Of a DNA stretch of 64,000 nucleotides, positions 1-9,949 are shown piece after piece; positions within the stretch are counted from its first letter, which is position 1, and each line of letters begins with the position of its first letter. A program made the translations under genes and the position numbers. Below the pieces are notes generated by a model. It had not been told where the DNA came from. It searched no databases and was given only the letters and a program-made list of their open reading frames with translations. Origin of the DNA: Rheinheimera baltica DSM 14885 (GTDB taxonomy: Bacteria > Pseudomonadota > Gammaproteobacteria > Enterobacterales > Alteromonadaceae). Location of the stretch: the NCBI RefSeq assembly GCF_000425345.1, contig NZ_AUDG01000012.1:24487-88486 (forward strand), read 5' to 3'.

Positions 1-213
1 AATGATGACTTTGTCTGCCGTAACCTCGCCTTTAATGCGGCCGGATACGCTAATAACCAGGGTATGGTCGCTGACTATTTTCCCTTCAACGTAACCATCT
101 ACCTGAATATCACCGTTTAATCGGATACTGCCGTTAGCTGAGCATCCTTGTGCGATGACAGTTGTAACTGAGTGCTTGCCTTTGTTTCCAGCATGCTTAC
201 CAAAGAGTCCCAT
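1..213 (-). CDS. Bactofilin (polymer-forming cytoskeletal protein), partial
   Basis: This is the 5' part of a gene on the minus strand that leaves the window at base 1. Starting at the ATG at 211-213, the product begins MGLFGKHAGN and runs into repeated beta-strand turns such as LNGDIQVDGYVEGKI and SGRIKGEV, the spacing typical of the right-handed beta-helix of bactofilins. Bactofilins form nucleotide-independent filaments on the inner membrane and often localise cell-wall enzymes. The first 97 bases overlap, in another frame, the 3' end of the upstream M23 peptidase gene, so the two are almost certainly co-transcribed. The C-terminus is not visible. Confidence 0.85.
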   Translation of the reverse strand, partial: MGLFGKHAGNKGKHSVTTVIAQGCSANGSIRLNGDIQVDGYVEGKIVSDHTLVISVSGRIKGEVTADKVII

Positions 214-1067
214 TTAATGCTCCTTTCCTTTTCAAAAACCAGATCAAAATTGGCAGAGTCCCAGTCCATAAAGCTCTGTGGATTCAGTGCCCGATCAAGG
301 AAATGTACTTCATAATGCAAATGTGGTGCCGTAGACAGCCCCGTATTGCCGGAAGTAGCAATAAGTTCGCCCTTGTGCACAAAATGCCCACTTTTTACTT
401 TAAAATCATTAAGATGTGCATATAGCGTTGAAAAACCATAGGCATGGCGAATTTTTAGTAGATTACCAAAACCTTCTTTACTGTTACGCACAACTTCAAC
501 TACGCCATCCGCAGGGGCATAGATAGGCGTACCTTTACTGGCAGATAAATCGACACCTTTGTGATGCGTTTGCTTACCAATAATGGGATGGTCGCGCAGG
601 CCAAAACGTGATGAGCGCCGTCTAAATTCTAGTGGGGAACCATTAGGAACCAGTTGCAGCATGGCGTGTCTGGCGACGGAGTTAATGCTAGCGGTATCCA
701 GCCTGTCTTCTAAGTTTTGCGGATAATGTTGTTCTAAACCCAATGCCAGCTCTATTTCACCTACGCGATTTACCACCTGCAGCATTTCGTCTTGCTTTAA
801 TGCTAATTCTTGTTCAAGTTGCTGTTTGCTGCCTTGTAATGTGGCAATTTCATTGCGTAAGGTGCTGGCTTGAACCGCTAACTGCTGATGCTGTGCCTGA
901 CTTTTGTCAACCGTACGTAGTAGATACTCTATTACCGCTGCAGTAATAATTAGGCCAAACAATAACAGCCAGGTTGCAATAATTGCGTTGCGTTTGAATA
1001 GCTTGCTGATATTAAAATGGCGGGTACCATTGATGGTCGAAACAGAAATGATAATACGATCTTTCAT
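117..1067 (-). CDS. Membrane-anchored M23 family metallopeptidase
   Basis: The 316-residue protein has a short cytoplasmic N-terminus, one membrane helix (about residues 28-50), a coiled coil (about 53-108) and a C-terminal LytM/M23 domain (about 150-265). The zinc ligands expected of an active enzyme are present: H169 and D173 in HHKGVDLS, and the HLH pair at 249-251. It should therefore cleave peptidoglycan cross-links in the periplasm, unlike the degenerate NlpD of this window. Its 3' end overlaps the bactofilin gene by 97 bases. In other bacteria, bactofilins partner with such M23 enzymes to control cell shape, and the same pairing is inferred here. Confidence 0.9.
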   Translation of the reverse strand: MKDRIIISVSTINGTRHFNISKLFKRNAIIATWLLLFGLIITAAVIEYLLRTVDKSQAQHQQLAVQASTLRNEIATLQGSKQQLEQELALKQDEMLQVVNRVGEIELALGLEQHYPQNLEDRLDTASINSVARHAMLQLVPNGSPLEFRRRSSRFGLRDHPIIGKQTHHKGVDLSASKGTPIYAPADGVVEVVRNSKEGFGNLLKIRHAYGFSTLYAHLNDFKVKSGHFVHKGELIATSGNTGLSTAPHLHYEVHFLDRALNPQSFMDWDSANFDLVFEKERSIKWDSLVSMLETKASTQLQLSSHKDAQLTAVSD

Positions 1068-1255
1068 TTGGGTCAGATCTCGCTCAATGGCTAGTGGTTG
1101 CTCAGGGGGGTAAAAATAGGGGCCTTTGCTGTCGGTGTCAAGAATTTAGTTCTAATGCTAATGCATTGTTAGCAAGTAAACATGGGCTAAAGGGACAAAA
1201 AATTTGATGAGATTAGCCGGCTGAGACGTTTATCCCAACCGGCTTACCTGCGTAC

Positions 1256-1741
1256 TTAATGATCGGCGTGGCCATCTAAACCATGCACATGGCCATGGTC
1301 TAACTCTTCTTCAGTGGCATCACGTACCAGCATTACTTCAACATCAAAGCTTAAATCAATGCCTGAAAGTGGGTGATTCCCATCGACGACGACTTCGTCC
1401 TCGGTAACTTCCAGCACAATAACTGACTGCTCGCGGCCATCTGGCCCTGCTGCACGAAAACGCTTGCCAACAGACACATCCATGCCATCAAACATAGATT
1501 TAGGCACAGCCTGTGTTAACGCATCGTGGCGCTCACCATAGGCTTCTGCGGCTTTAATATCAGCTTTGAACTTAGCACCGGCAGCTTTTCCGGCCAGCGC
1601 TTGCTCTAGCCCTGGGATCAGTGAGCCGTGGCCAAATAAGAAGACTAAAGGTTCGCCGCCGACAGACGTATCTAATTCGTTACCTTGAGGGTCGGTAACG
1701 GTGTAATGCATGGCGACAACTTTGTCCTGAGAAATGGTCAT
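1256..1741 (-). CDS. slyD: FKBP-type peptidyl-prolyl isomerase, SlyD-like
   Basis: This 161-residue protein has the SlyD/FkpB layout: an FKBP half (motif GHGSLIPGLE), the inserted IF chaperone flap (about residues 70-125), and the conserved VDGNHPLSG returning to the FKBP fold. The C-terminus is His- and Asp-rich (HGHVHGLDGHADH), a short version of the nickel-binding tail of SlyD. The expected role is cytoplasmic prolyl isomerisation and chaperoning. It lies 11 bases downstream of ygfZ on the same strand, so the two may share a transcript. Confidence 0.88.
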   Translation of the reverse strand: MTISQDKVVAMHYTVTDPQGNELDTSVGGEPLVFLFGHGSLIPGLEQALAGKAAGAKFKADIKAAEAYGERHDALTQAVPKSMFDGMDVSVGKRFRAAGPDGREQSVIVLEVTEDEVVVDGNHPLSGIDLSFDVEVMLVRDATEEELDHGHVHGLDGHADH

Positions 1742-1751
1742 GAAAACCTCT

Positions 1752-2720
1752 TTAATTTAACGAGTAAGGTAACGGCGTAATGTGCAGTGCCGGGGCACTG
1801 TCACTGCTTAGCCGTAATGAGTCTGCCGGTGTTATGTCGTTGGGCAAAACCGCAATTATCCATAATTGATTATGAATATTTGCCGCATTAACAACCTGGC
1901 CGCTCCGGCGCCAGTTTTCGCCTAATTGTATGTCGATGTCGGTGCCTGCTGCAGGTAGCTCTGCACTGTCGGCTTGTAATATAAACGCGGCTCTTTTATT
2001 GCCACCACGGTATTTAAGCCTGGCAACCGTTTCCTGCCCAATATAGCAGCCCTTACTAAAGCTAATAGCATCGAGTGCTTGTAAGTTAAGCATTTGCGGC
2101 ACAAACTCGCCAATTAAACCCTGCTCAAGATAGCTAAAGCCGTGCTTAATATGCTGTACCAGCCAAACTGTAGGTGCGGCGAAGGGTAATGGTTGTTGCA
2201 TCAGCGTGCGGGCATCATCCAATGGCATTAATAGTAAAAAGTGGTCGTCGGTTAATGCCAGAAGCAACGCACCGTTATTGCGACTTAGGCCACCACGTTT
2301 AGGCACGTCGAAGCCAAATTGTTGTATCAAACTGGCCACATTATCACCACCTAAACCAAAACAGGCGAATTGTGACTGACCGGCGTCAAAACTCACTTTG
2401 GAAAATACACCAAACTTTTTCCATTGTGCGGTCGATGCGGTCAGTTCGTCGCGAAACGCTACTGTAATTAGCTGATCGCCATAGGTAGCAAGATAAAATT
2501 GTGACCACATTTTACCTTTGGCATCGCAGTGCGCACCATGTAAAAAATTGCTATCGGTTAACTGATCCACATCACAGGTGATTTGACCTTGTAAATATTT
2601 ACGATTATCAATGCCGCCAACGAGTAAACTCTCAAAGGCGGGGAGTGGGGCAATAAAAGCGCCCTGAACCTGAGTGGATAAAGAAGCGTATTGATCTGCG
2701 GTTAGCCAGGAAGTATGCAT
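1752..2720 (-). CDS. ygfZ: Folate-binding tRNA-modifying protein YgfZ
   Basis: The 322-residue product belongs to the GcvT/YgfZ family. The YgfZ signature K-G-C-Y-x-G-Q-E appears as KGCYIGQE in the second half, carrying the conserved cysteine. In Escherichia coli YgfZ uses tetrahydrofolate and supports some Fe-S enzymes, including the tRNA methylthiolation enzyme MiaB. It is transcribed away from sdhE, and this ygfZ / sdhE-ygfX divergent pair is a conserved gammaproteobacterial arrangement. The length is normal for the family. Confidence 0.92.
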   Translation of the reverse strand: MHTSWLTADQYASLSTQVQGAFIAPLPAFESLLVGGIDNRKYLQGQITCDVDQLTDSNFLHGAHCDAKGKMWSQFYLATYGDQLITVAFRDELTASTAQWKKFGVFSKVSFDAGQSQFACFGLGGDNVASLIQQFGFDVPKRGGLSRNNGALLLALTDDHFLLLMPLDDARTLMQQPLPFAAPTVWLVQHIKHGFSYLEQGLIGEFVPQMLNLQALDAISFSKGCYIGQETVARLKYRGGNKRAAFILQADSAELPAAGTDIDIQLGENWRRSGQVVNAANIHNQLWIIAVLPNDITPADSLRLSSDSAPALHITPLPYSLN

Positions 2721-2871
2721 ATAAATTGGGTACTCAATTTCAGCCGGACAACATATAAGGCTATGATTGGGGGAAAGCAGGAAAAGCTCAACCCCGTTTA
2801 ATGAATTTTGTTAGAATTGACTACAATCATTGTTGATCCACTCGATCAGACAACTTTTATCAAGGAAATTT

Positions 2872-3123
2872 ATGCCAGAGTTAATGATTAAGCCTCGACT
2901 ACGTTGGGCCTGCCGGCGCGGTATGTTGGAACTTGATGTGTTATTAGCCCCCTTTGTTGAAGCTGGATATGACGCGTTAACGTTAGATCAAAAAAGAGAT
3001 TTTGAACGATTACTCGCTTGCGATGATCCAGACTTATTTTCCTGGTTTATGGGCCATGCAACGTCACCCGATCCGGCAATACAAGCTTTAATCAAGTTGA
3101 TTCTGGATCGTGTCCGCGTTTAA
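2872..3123 (+). CDS. sdhE: Succinate dehydrogenase assembly factor SdhE
   Basis: I place the start at the ATG at 2872 because AAGGA lies just upstream and because it gives an 83-residue protein, the usual SdhE size. An in-frame extension to 2830 exists but has no support. The RGMLELD motif matches the RGxxE motif needed to attach FAD covalently to SdhA and FrdA. The rest is the small all-helical YgfY fold with the typical DPDLFSW segment. The gene overlaps ygfX by 14 bases and is divergent from ygfZ. Confidence 0.93.
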   Translation: MPELMIKPRLRWACRRGMLELDVLLAPFVEAGYDALTLDQKRDFERLLACDDPDLFSWFMGHATSPDPAIQALIKLILDRVRV

Positions 3124-3541
3124 CGTTGTACTAACGCCATCACGCTATGCCCGTCTTGGGTTACTGCTGCTGGCGTTGTTGCCTGTTTTGGTGTTAGCAA
3201 CCCATCCGCTTGAAGGGGGGTGGCGCTATGCCCTGCTAATGTTGTCATTTGGGTATTACTGGCAATGCTATAGCCAGTTTATCCAGCTTGAGCAGAGCAC
3301 AATATTTACCCTTACGGCACAAGGACGATTACAAAGCGCTAATTCAAACCTGCCCTCAGGACAGTTAATCGCCGGGGGGCTTGTTAGCCAATATGTTCTA
3401 AAGCTGTGCTGGCGGTGTGATGACGGTGATGTGGTGCATCAACGCTGGATATTTGCCGATCAGTGCACAGATACGGAATATAGGGCTTTAGCTCGCTTGG
3501 TGAATCAAACTCATTGGCAACCGAGGCAGGCCAACGTCTGA
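3110..3541 (+). CDS. ygfX: YgfX/CptA-like small membrane protein
   Basis: The gene starts at GTG 3110, inside the end of sdhE, and encodes 143 residues. Two hydrophobic helices near the N-terminus (about 15-30 and 36-53) are followed by a soluble domain ending in a Trp-containing tail. Position directly after sdhE and this topology match YgfX (CptA), the inner-membrane partner of SdhE, described in Escherichia coli as a putative toxin acting on cell division proteins. Sequence conservation in this family is low, so the assignment leans on gene context. Confidence 0.75.
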   Translation: MSAFNVVLTPSRYARLGLLLLALLPVLVLATHPLEGGWRYALLMLSFGYYWQCYSQFIQLEQSTIFTLTAQGRLQSANSNLPSGQLIAGGLVSQYVLKLCWRCDDGDVVHQRWIFADQCTDTEYRALARLVNQTHWQPRQANV

Positions 3542-3592
3542 TGCGATGGCTTGCCCCAATATTGGTGTATCAGGTTTAACGTATTTTGGAGA

Positions 3593-5200
3593 TTAGTTTG
3601 TCAACGGCGTTAGTATCGTCGGCTCGCTATTTGTCAGTAAATCTGGGTAGTCAAGATTATAGTGCAGTCCACGGCTTTCTTGGCGTTGCATTGCACAACG
3701 AATAATGAGTTCGGCTACCTGCACCAGGTTACGTAGTTCTAACAAGTTGTGACTTATGCGAAAGTGGCTGTAGTACTCATGTATTTCACGTTGTAATAGC
3801 TCTACCCTATGCAGTGCACGCTCTAGTCGTTTATTGGTACGTACGATGCCAACGTAGTCCCACATAAATAAGCGCAGTTCATGCCAATTGTGTGTAATAA
3901 CCACTTCTTCATCTGAGTCGCTTACCCTGCTGTCGTCCCACTGCGGTAATAATGGCAATGTGCTGGTAACATCTAACTGCGCCAAAATATGCTTGGCAGC
4001 CGCTTGAGCAAATACTACACATTCGAGCAATGAATTACTCGCCATACGATTGGCACCGTGAAGTCCGGTGTACGCAACTTCACCGATAGCATACAGATTA
4101 GTAATGTCGGTTTGGCCATTAAGATTAGTCATAACGCCCCCACAGGTGTAATGGGCGGCAGGTACAACGGGAATAGGTTGCCGTGTTATATCAATACCCA
4201 CACTTAAGCATTTAGCGTAAATAGTAGGGAAATGCTCAATAATAAAATTTTTCGGCTTATGGCTAATATCTAAATACACGCAATGCGTGCCCAGTCGTTT
4301 CATTTCAAAATCAATTGCCCGCGCAACAATATCACGTGGTGCCAGCTCAGCGCGTTCATCGAAATCTGGCATAAAGCGGCTGCCATCCGGCCGCTTTAAG
4401 TAAGCGCCTTCTCCTCGCATTGCTTCTGTAATTAAAAAGTTAGGCGCGTCCGGGTGATACAAGCTGGTTGGGTGAAACTGGTTAAACTCCATATTCGCTA
4501 CCTGGCAACCAGCACGCCACGCCATGGCAATACCGTCGCCACTGGCGACGTCTGGGTTGCTGGTGTACAAATACACTTTACTGGCACCGCCGGTAGCTAA
4601 TGCAATAAATCGGGCTTTTACCAGCTCAACTTTGGCGGCCGTTTTATTCCAAACGTAAGCACCGTAACAGCGTTTAGGATCCTGGTTAATTTTGCGGCCA
4701 TTAATTAAATCTATTGCGTTGTAGTTTTCCAGCAGGTGAATATTCGGATGCGCTTTTACTTTATCAACTAAGGTAATTTGTACGGCCTGACCGGTAGCAT
4801 CGGCTGCATGTAAAATGCGGCGATGACTATGGCCGCCTTCCCGCGTTAGGTGGTACTTCAGGCTGCCATCTTCACCTTGATATTGATCAAACGGAACGCC
4901 TTGGGCTATAAGCCATTCCATCGCACTTTTGGCATTGCCTGCGGTAAATTGTACTGCTGCTTCATTACACAAGCCAGCGCCGGCGACAAGGGTGTCGTTT
5001 ACGTGTGACGCAATACTGTCGTTTTCATCAAATACTGCAGCAATGCCACCTTGCGCGTACAGCGTAGATCCTTCGCGTAATGGGCCTTTACTTAACACCA
5101 GTACATTGGCGTTATCAGCCAGTTGCAGCGCGAGTGACAAGCCTGCGGCGCCACTACCAATAATTAAAACGTCACAGAGATATTCTTTTGCTTGCGTCAT
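3593..5200 (-). CDS. nadB: L-aspartate oxidase NadB
   Basis: NadB oxidises L-aspartate to iminoaspartate, the first step of de novo NAD synthesis, with FAD as cofactor. The N-terminus has the dinucleotide-binding motif [15 protein letters not shown], and the protein carries the family motifs [27 protein letters not shown] and [16 protein letters not shown] chose the ATG at 5200 (535 residues) over an in-frame GTG at 5209; neither has a strong ribosome binding site. It is transcribed divergently from rpoE, a common arrangement in gammaproteobacteria. Confidence 0.95.
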   Translation of the reverse strand: MTQAKEYLCDVLIIGSGAAGLSLALQLADNANVLVLSKGPLREGSTLYAQGGIAAVFDENDSIASHVNDTLVAGAGLCNEAAVQFTAGNAKSAMEWLIAQGVPFDQYQGEDGSLKYHLTREGGHSHRRILHAADATGQAVQITLVDKVKAHPNIHLLENYNAIDLINGRKINQDPKRCYGAYVWNKTAAKVELVKARFIALATGGASKVYLYTSNPDVASGDGIAMAWRAGCQVANMEFNQFHPTSLYHPDAPNFLITEAMRGEGAYLKRPDGSRFMPDFDERAELAPRDIVARAIDFEMKRLGTHCVYLDISHKPKNFIIEHFPTIYAKCLSVGIDITRQPIPVVPAAHYTCGGVMTNLNGQTDITNLYAIGEVAYTGLHGANRMASNSLLECVVFAQAAAKHILAQLDVTSTLPLLPQWDDSRVSDSDEEVVITHNWHELRLFMWDYVGIVRTNKRLERALHRVELLQREIHEYYSHFRISHNLLELRNLVQVAELIIRCAMQRQESRGLHYNLDYPDLLTNSEPTILTPLTN

Positions 5201-5259
5201 GCGATACACTTGTCATCAGTGAAATTGAGCCTATTGTAGCTTTTTTGCCATATTTAACA

Positions 5260-5286
5260 GAACTATTTCTGCGGTATACGGTCTTA
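5260..5286 (+). promoter_or_regulatory. Candidate sigma-E promoter of rpoE
   Basis: GAACTA at 5260-5265 and TCTTA at 5282-5286 are separated by 16 bases. This resembles the sigma-E consensus GAACTT-N16-TCTGA at 9 of 11 positions. It lies about 63 bases upstream of the rpoE start. Autoregulation of rpoE by its own product is well established in enterics; here the site is inferred from the match alone. Confidence 0.45.
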
Positions 5287-5348
5287 TCTTCATGCTAGAC
5301 CAGCGCCAGTTAGCTTAATAATTAGTATTACAGGGGATTAGCTCGAAC

Positions 5349-5924
5349 ATGAGCGAGCAAGAATTGGACTGGCAGATTGTCCAGCGTGTACAGCAAGGCG
5401 ATAAAGCCGCGTTTAATGTACTAGTGAAAAAATATCAGCATCGTATTGCGAACTTAATTTCGCGTTATGTCTCTAACCACGGAGACGTAGCAGATGTAGC
5501 CCAGGAAGCTTTTATTAAAGCGTATCGGGCTATTCCAGGCTTTCGCGGTGAAAGTGCGTTTTATACCTGGCTGTATCGTATTGCGGTTAACAGTGCTAAA
5601 AATTATCTGGTTGCCAATGGGCGTAAGCCTCCGGCAACAGATGTTGACGCTGAAGATGCTGAATATTTTGAGGGCAGTGATGCGTTAAAAGAACAGGACT
5701 CACCAGAGCAGCTATTGTTGTCTGATGAGATCCGACATGTGGTGTTTAGCACCATTGAAAAACTGCCGGACGAGCTGCGTACTGCAATTACATTACGTGA
5801 GCTGGAAGGGTTAAGTTATGAAGAAATTGCGGATGTTATGGGGTGCCCTATCGGCACCGTCAGAAGCCGTATTTTTCGGGCGAGAGAAGCCATTGATATA
5901 CAGCTTAAACCGTTGATAAGCTAG
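5349..5924 (+). CDS. rpoE: RNA polymerase sigma factor RpoE (sigma-E)
   Basis: This 191-residue ECF sigma factor directs the envelope stress response. Region 2 (about residues 25-95) contains AFIKAYRAIPGFRGESAFYTW, shown here in shortened sense as the typical region 2.2-2.4, and region 4 (about 130-185) contains the helix-turn-helix LSYEEIADVMGCPIGTVRSR. It is the first gene of rpoE-rseA-rseB-rseC. In the known system RseA holds RpoE at the membrane until DegS and RseP cut it. The start ATG at 5349 gives the standard length. Confidence 0.96.
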   Translation: MSEQELDWQIVQRVQQGDKAAFNVLVKKYQHRIANLISRYVSNHGDVADVAQEAFIKAYRAIPGFRGESAFYTWLYRIAVNSAKNYLVANGRKPPATDVDAEDAEYFEGSDALKEQDSPEQLLLSDEIRHVVFSTIEKLPDELRTAITLRELEGLSYEEIADVMGCPIGTVRSRIFRAREAIDIQLKPLIS

Positions 5925-5962
5925 CCATCAGGGCAAAATCAGTAACTAAGACAGGAAACATT

Positions 5963-6583
5963 ATGTCATCAGAACATCAGGATTGGCTCTCTGCTGCCAG
6001 TGATAACAACGCACTGACCAAAGCACAGCTTGACCGCTTGCTAAGCGACGCCGAACTGCAAAACACGCTTGCGCGTTACAATCTGATTGGCGCTACTTTG
6101 CGCCGTGAGACGCACAGCCCGCTGCAAGCTAATTTTAGCGATGATGTTATGCTGCAATTAGCGGATGAGCCTGTATATAATTTGCAGTCGAATCGCAGCA
6201 TGTTACAGCGTATCAAATCTGCGGTAGCCGTAGCGGCTAATGGCACTTGGTTACAGCCAGTAGCACAAGGAGCGATTGCCGCAGGTGTTGCTTTAATGGC
6301 GGTGTTTGGTGTGCAGCAATATCAACAGTCACCTGAAGCAGCTTTAAGCCCGCAGCCGTTATTGCAAACGCAGCCTATTGCTGGATTTGCAACGCCGGTC
6401 AGCTTAAGCCAAACCACCGTGTCTGATCGTTTTGCCGAGCAAGAACAGCAGGCTATGCTAGAGCAGCAAAAACGCTTGCAGGCGTTGTTAAATGCTCATC
6501 GCCAGCAGGTTAGGGTTATGGAGCAGGCCCAACAGGCTAGCCATAACACACCAGATACTGGAACTGGACAGAACGAGCAATAA
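5963..6583 (+). CDS. rseA: Anti-sigma-E factor RseA
   Basis: The 206-residue protein has the RseA plan: an N-terminal cytoplasmic sigma-binding domain (about residues 1-80, with LTKAQLDRLLSD and YNLIGATLRRE), one membrane helix (about 92-116, AQGAIAAGVALMAVFGV) and a Gln-rich periplasmic tail that would bind RseB and be cut by DegS. It ends at 6583, sharing one base with the start of rseB. Sequence similarity is strongest in the N-terminal domain, as usual for RseA. Confidence 0.92.
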   Translation: MSSEHQDWLSAASDNNALTKAQLDRLLSDAELQNTLARYNLIGATLRRETHSPLQANFSDDVMLQLADEPVYNLQSNRSMLQRIKSAVAVAANGTWLQPVAQGAIAAGVALMAVFGVQQYQQSPEAALSPQPLLQTQPIAGFATPVSLSQTTVSDRFAEQEQQAMLEQQKRLQALLNAHRQQVRVMEQAQQASHNTPDTGTGQNEQ

Positions 6584-7512
6584 TGATGCGATTCTCTGGC
6601 GTATGTAGTGCCATAGTGTTAGTCGTATTGTCGGGATTTGCCCATGCTGAACAAGAAGCCTGGGCATTGTTCGACAAAGTGCAGCACGCCGTTCAACAAT
6701 ATAATTTCGATACCTCCTTTGTCGTGCTTAAAGGCACTAAGGTTGACACCTATCGATGGTTACATGGCCGCACAGATACGCAAGAAATAGAACACCTTAT
6801 TCCTCTGGATACCAGCGGCGTTGATATATTGCGTCGTGATAGTGTGGTTTATTATTTGCTTACAGACCGGCCAGCATTTGTTACCCGCAGTAGCAGTATT
6901 CCTGAACTACCATCACTGCTGTTTGAACCGAAAAGCAAGGTGAGTGAGCTTTACAATGCGATTGCAGGAAGTAGTGCGGTGATGTCTGGGCGTAATGCAC
7001 AGTTATTGCGCTTAACTGCAAAGCAGAGTAGCAGATATAATTATTGGCTTTGGCTGGATGCTGAAACCGGCTTTCCTCTGCGTATCGATACCTTATCTGA
7101 ACAGCAAACTCCGTTGGAACGCTGGTTAGTGACGCATATGCAAATTAGTCCTGAGTTGCCGGAAAATTTGCGCGCCTTGATGGATGCGGATCTGCCTGCC
7201 CCTGCCGACAGTATTGATAAGGCTTTACCTCAAACCAGCCATCAACTTACGTGGTTGCCAGATGGGTATCAGCAAGTGACTGAGCCTGCCACTATTCCAC
7301 AATTGGAAAACAGTTTACTGAGCTATTGGTTATTAACCGATGGTTTGCATCAGGTGTCAGTGTTTGTGCAGAATTCGCAGCGGTTGCCCACTCAGGCGTA
7401 TCGTGATGGCGCAACAACCATCTTTGTTCAGGCTGGTAACAAAATGGAGGTTACCGTTATCGGTCCTGTTAGCATTGATACTGCCCGCCAGTTAGCGGCA
7501 TCGGTACAGTAA
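6583..7512 (+). CDS. rseB: Sigma-E regulatory protein RseB
   Basis: A signal peptide (about residues 1-22, ending AHA) precedes a 285-residue periplasmic protein with the two RseB domains: a LolA-like N-terminal domain and a smaller C-terminal domain (starting about residue 210). RseB binds the periplasmic part of RseA and protects it from DegS, and senses off-pathway lipopolysaccharide. The start overlaps the rseA stop (TAATG), and its stop shares one base with the rseC start, so translational coupling across the operon is likely. Confidence 0.93.
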   Translation: MMRFSGVCSAIVLVVLSGFAHAEQEAWALFDKVQHAVQQYNFDTSFVVLKGTKVDTYRWLHGRTDTQEIEHLIPLDTSGVDILRRDSVVYYLLTDRPAFVTRSSSIPELPSLLFEPKSKVSELYNAIAGSSAVMSGRNAQLLRLTAKQSSRYNYWLWLDAETGFPLRIDTLSEQQTPLERWLVTHMQISPELPENLRALMDADLPAPADSIDKALPQTSHQLTWLPDGYQQVTEPATIPQLENSLLSYWLLTDGLHQVSVFVQNSQRLPTQAYRDGATTIFVQAGNKMEVTVIGPVSIDTARQLAASVQ

Positions 7513-7964
7513 TGGTTGAGGAAATTGCAACCGTCGTCTCTTGCAGCGATGAAGGGGTTTGGCTTACCACAACACCCGTTGCCACTTGCAATACCTGCCA
7601 GGTTAATGATGATTGCGGTACTGGCATAGTGGCAAAGACGCTGACGGCACGTAAACACCACTTTTTCGTGCCATGCACACTTAAATTGTTGCCTGGTGAG
7701 CAGGTTAAAATTGGCTTGGCTGAGCAAAGCCTGCTAATGGCTGCTCTCATGGTTTATATGCTGCCACTACTGCTATTGTTGACATTGGCGTTGCTTGCTA
7801 ATTCTCTGGGCTTAAATGAAGGCGGTGTGATGCTGTTTGGATTCAGTGGCGGATTTGCAGGCTTTATCATTGCACGTCGCTATGGACAGTATCAGGAAAA
7901 ACATACACACATCCATATTATTGACGTCCTGCCTTCGCTGGGTATTCAACAGCAGATACGCTAA
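7512..7964 (+). CDS. rseC: SoxR-reducing/sigma-E regulatory protein RseC
   Basis: The 150-residue protein has the RseC signature: an N-terminal Cys-rich stretch (C-N-T-C-x6-C, about residues 29-39) and two adjacent membrane helices (about 77-98 and 104-123). RseC is an inner-membrane protein linked to sigma-E control and, with the Rsx complex, to reduction of SoxR. It is the last gene of the rpoE operon; lepA follows after about 170 bases. Confidence 0.9.
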   Translation: MVEEIATVVSCSDEGVWLTTTPVATCNTCQVNDDCGTGIVAKTLTARKHHFFVPCTLKLLPGEQVKIGLAEQSLLMAALMVYMLPLLLLLTLALLANSLGLNEGGVMLFGFSGGFAGFIIARRYGQYQEKHTHIHIIDVLPSLGIQQQIR

Positions 7965-8136
7965 AACCATCAGCACCACGCAATGACACGCTGCAGTTAA
8001 TAACACATAGCAAGCAGACGCGGGATAGAGTACAATTCGCGCTAATTTATCGGAATAACCCGCGTTGACGCTGACGGTGCTTTATGGCTTGGCCATCTTT
8101 GCAACCAGGTGCAACGCTCACTGTTTTGCGGACAAC

Positions 8137-9936
8137 ATGCCTAAACTAAATCACATCAGAAACTTTTCTATTATCGCCCATATCGACCACGGTAAATCGA
8201 CATTGTCAGATCGGTTAATACAGTTCTGTGGCGGATTATCTGATCGCGAAATGCAACAGCAAGTGTTGGATTCAATGGATCTGGAGCGAGAGCGCGGTAT
8301 TACCATTAAGGCACAAAGCGTTACGCTGTACTATAAAGCAGACGATGGTGAAACCTACCAACTGAATTTTATCGATACACCGGGCCATGTCGACTTTACC
8401 TATGAAGTAAGCCGCTCGTTGGCTGCTTGTGAAGGCGCATTGTTGGTTGTTGATGCCGGACAAGGTGTTGAAGCGCAGACCGTAGCCAATTGTTATACTG
8501 CGCTGGACATGAATTTAGAAGTTATTCCGGTACTGAATAAAATTGACTTACCACAAGCTGAACCGGAGCGGGTGGCGCAGGAAGTTGAAGATATTATCGG
8601 TATTGAAGCGATGGGTGCGGTGCAATGTTCAGCAAAAACCGGCCTTGGTATTAAAGATGTTCTCGAAACAATCGTTAAAAAAATCCCGCCACCGGAAGGC
8701 GAGCCAGAGCAGCCAACGCAAGCACTGATCATTGACTCCTGGTTTGATGCCTATCAGGGCGTTGTGTCGCTGGTAAGAATTAAACACGGCAGTATTAAAG
8801 CTAAAGATAAGATTAAAATCATGTCAACCGGTCAAGTGTACGAAGTTGATAAGGTAGGTATTTTTAGCCCTAAAGCCACCAATACTGGTGCGCTGAATAC
8901 CGGTGAAGTCGGTTTTATTATTGCCGGTATTAAAGAAATTAAAGGTGCACCCGTTGGTGATACGCTCACATTGTCAAAGAACAGTGCCGAGAAGCCACTG
9001 CCAGGGTTTAAACGCATAAAACCTCAGGTTTATGCTGGTGTGTTTCCTGTATCGTCAGACGATTATGAAGACTTCCGTGATGCATTGGCTAAGTTAAGCC
9101 TGAACGATTCATCGCTGTTTTATGAACCAGAAAACTCTGCATCACTGGGTTTTGGTTTCCGTATTGGTTTCCTTGGCATGCTGCATATGGAAATCATTCA
9201 GGAACGTTTGGAGCGTGAATACGATCTGGACCTGATTACAACCGCTCCTACGGTAGTTTATGAAGTGGTCAAGAAAGACGGTACAGTTTTACTGGTAGAT
9301 AACCCCAGTAGTTTGCCCGCGGTAAACGACATTGACGAAATTCGTGAGCCTATCGTTGAAGCCCATATACTGGTGCCGCAAGAATATTTAGGCAATGTTA
9401 TTACGCTATGTATCGAAAAACGTGGCGTGCAAACCAATATGTTGTATCACGGCCGCCAGGTTGCCGTAACGTATGAGCTGCCAATGGCTGAAGTGGTGAT
9501 GGATTTCTTTGACCGGTTAAAATCAACCAGTCGTGGATATGCATCGTTAGATTACGCGTTTAAACGCTTCCAAACGTCAAATATGCAGCGGGTAGATATT
9601 TTGATCAACGGTGAGCGGGTTGATGCGCTGGCCATTATCAGCCATGTCGATTTTGCCCAAAGTCGTGGCCGTGAATTAGCTGAAAAATTAAAAGAGCTGA
9701 TCCCACGGCAGATGTTTGATATCGCCATACAGGCGGCGATTGGTAATCACGTAATTGCACGTACCACCGTTAAGCAAATGCGTAAAAACGTATTGGCTAA
9801 ATGTTACGGTGGCGACATCAGTCGGAAGAAAAAATTATTACAAAAGCAAAAAGACGGTAAAAAACGTATGAAGCAGGTGGGTAATGTGGAAGTTCCACAA
9901 GAAGCCTTCTTAGCCATTTTAAAAGTTGGTAAATAA
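8137..9936 (+). CDS. lepA: Elongation factor 4 (LepA)
   Basis: I start the gene at ATG 8137 ([20 protein letters not shown]), which gives 599 residues, the same size as the Escherichia coli protein; an upstream TTG at 8065 adds 24 unrelated residues. The G1 motif AHIDHGKST, the G3 motif DTPGHVDF and NKIDLP are intact, and the LepA-specific C-terminal domain is complete (ends about FLAILKVGK). LepA is a ribosome-bound GTPase affecting initiation and elongation. A TACAAT at 8031-8036 might be a -10 element, but I see no good -35. Confidence 0.97.
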   Translation: MPKLNHIRNFSIIAHIDHGKSTLSDRLIQFCGGLSDREMQQQVLDSMDLERERGITIKAQSVTLYYKADDGETYQLNFIDTPGHVDFTYEVSRSLAACEGALLVVDAGQGVEAQTVANCYTALDMNLEVIPVLNKIDLPQAEPERVAQEVEDIIGIEAMGAVQCSAKTGLGIKDVLETIVKKIPPPEGEPEQPTQALIIDSWFDAYQGVVSLVRIKHGSIKAKDKIKIMSTGQVYEVDKVGIFSPKATNTGALNTGEVGFIIAGIKEIKGAPVGDTLTLSKNSAEKPLPGFKRIKPQVYAGVFPVSSDDYEDFRDALAKLSLNDSSLFYEPENSASLGFGFRIGFLGMLHMEIIQERLEREYDLDLITTAPTVVYEVVKKDGTVLLVDNPSSLPAVNDIDEIREPIVEAHILVPQEYLGNVITLCIEKRGVQTNMLYHGRQVAVTYELPMAEVVMDFFDRLKSTSRGYASLDYAFKRFQTSNMQRVDILINGERVDALAIISHVDFAQSRGRELAEKLKELIPRQMFDIAIQAAIGNHVIARTTVKQMRKNVLAKCYGGDISRKKKLLQKQKDGKKRMKQVGNVEVPQEAFLAILKVGK

Positions 9937-9949
9937 TTAAGGGTTTTAC

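Noticed and set aside
4929..5222. 97-codon frame on the plus strand inside nadB
   Set aside because: It lies opposite the conserved FAD-binding end of nadB and has no domain or start signal.
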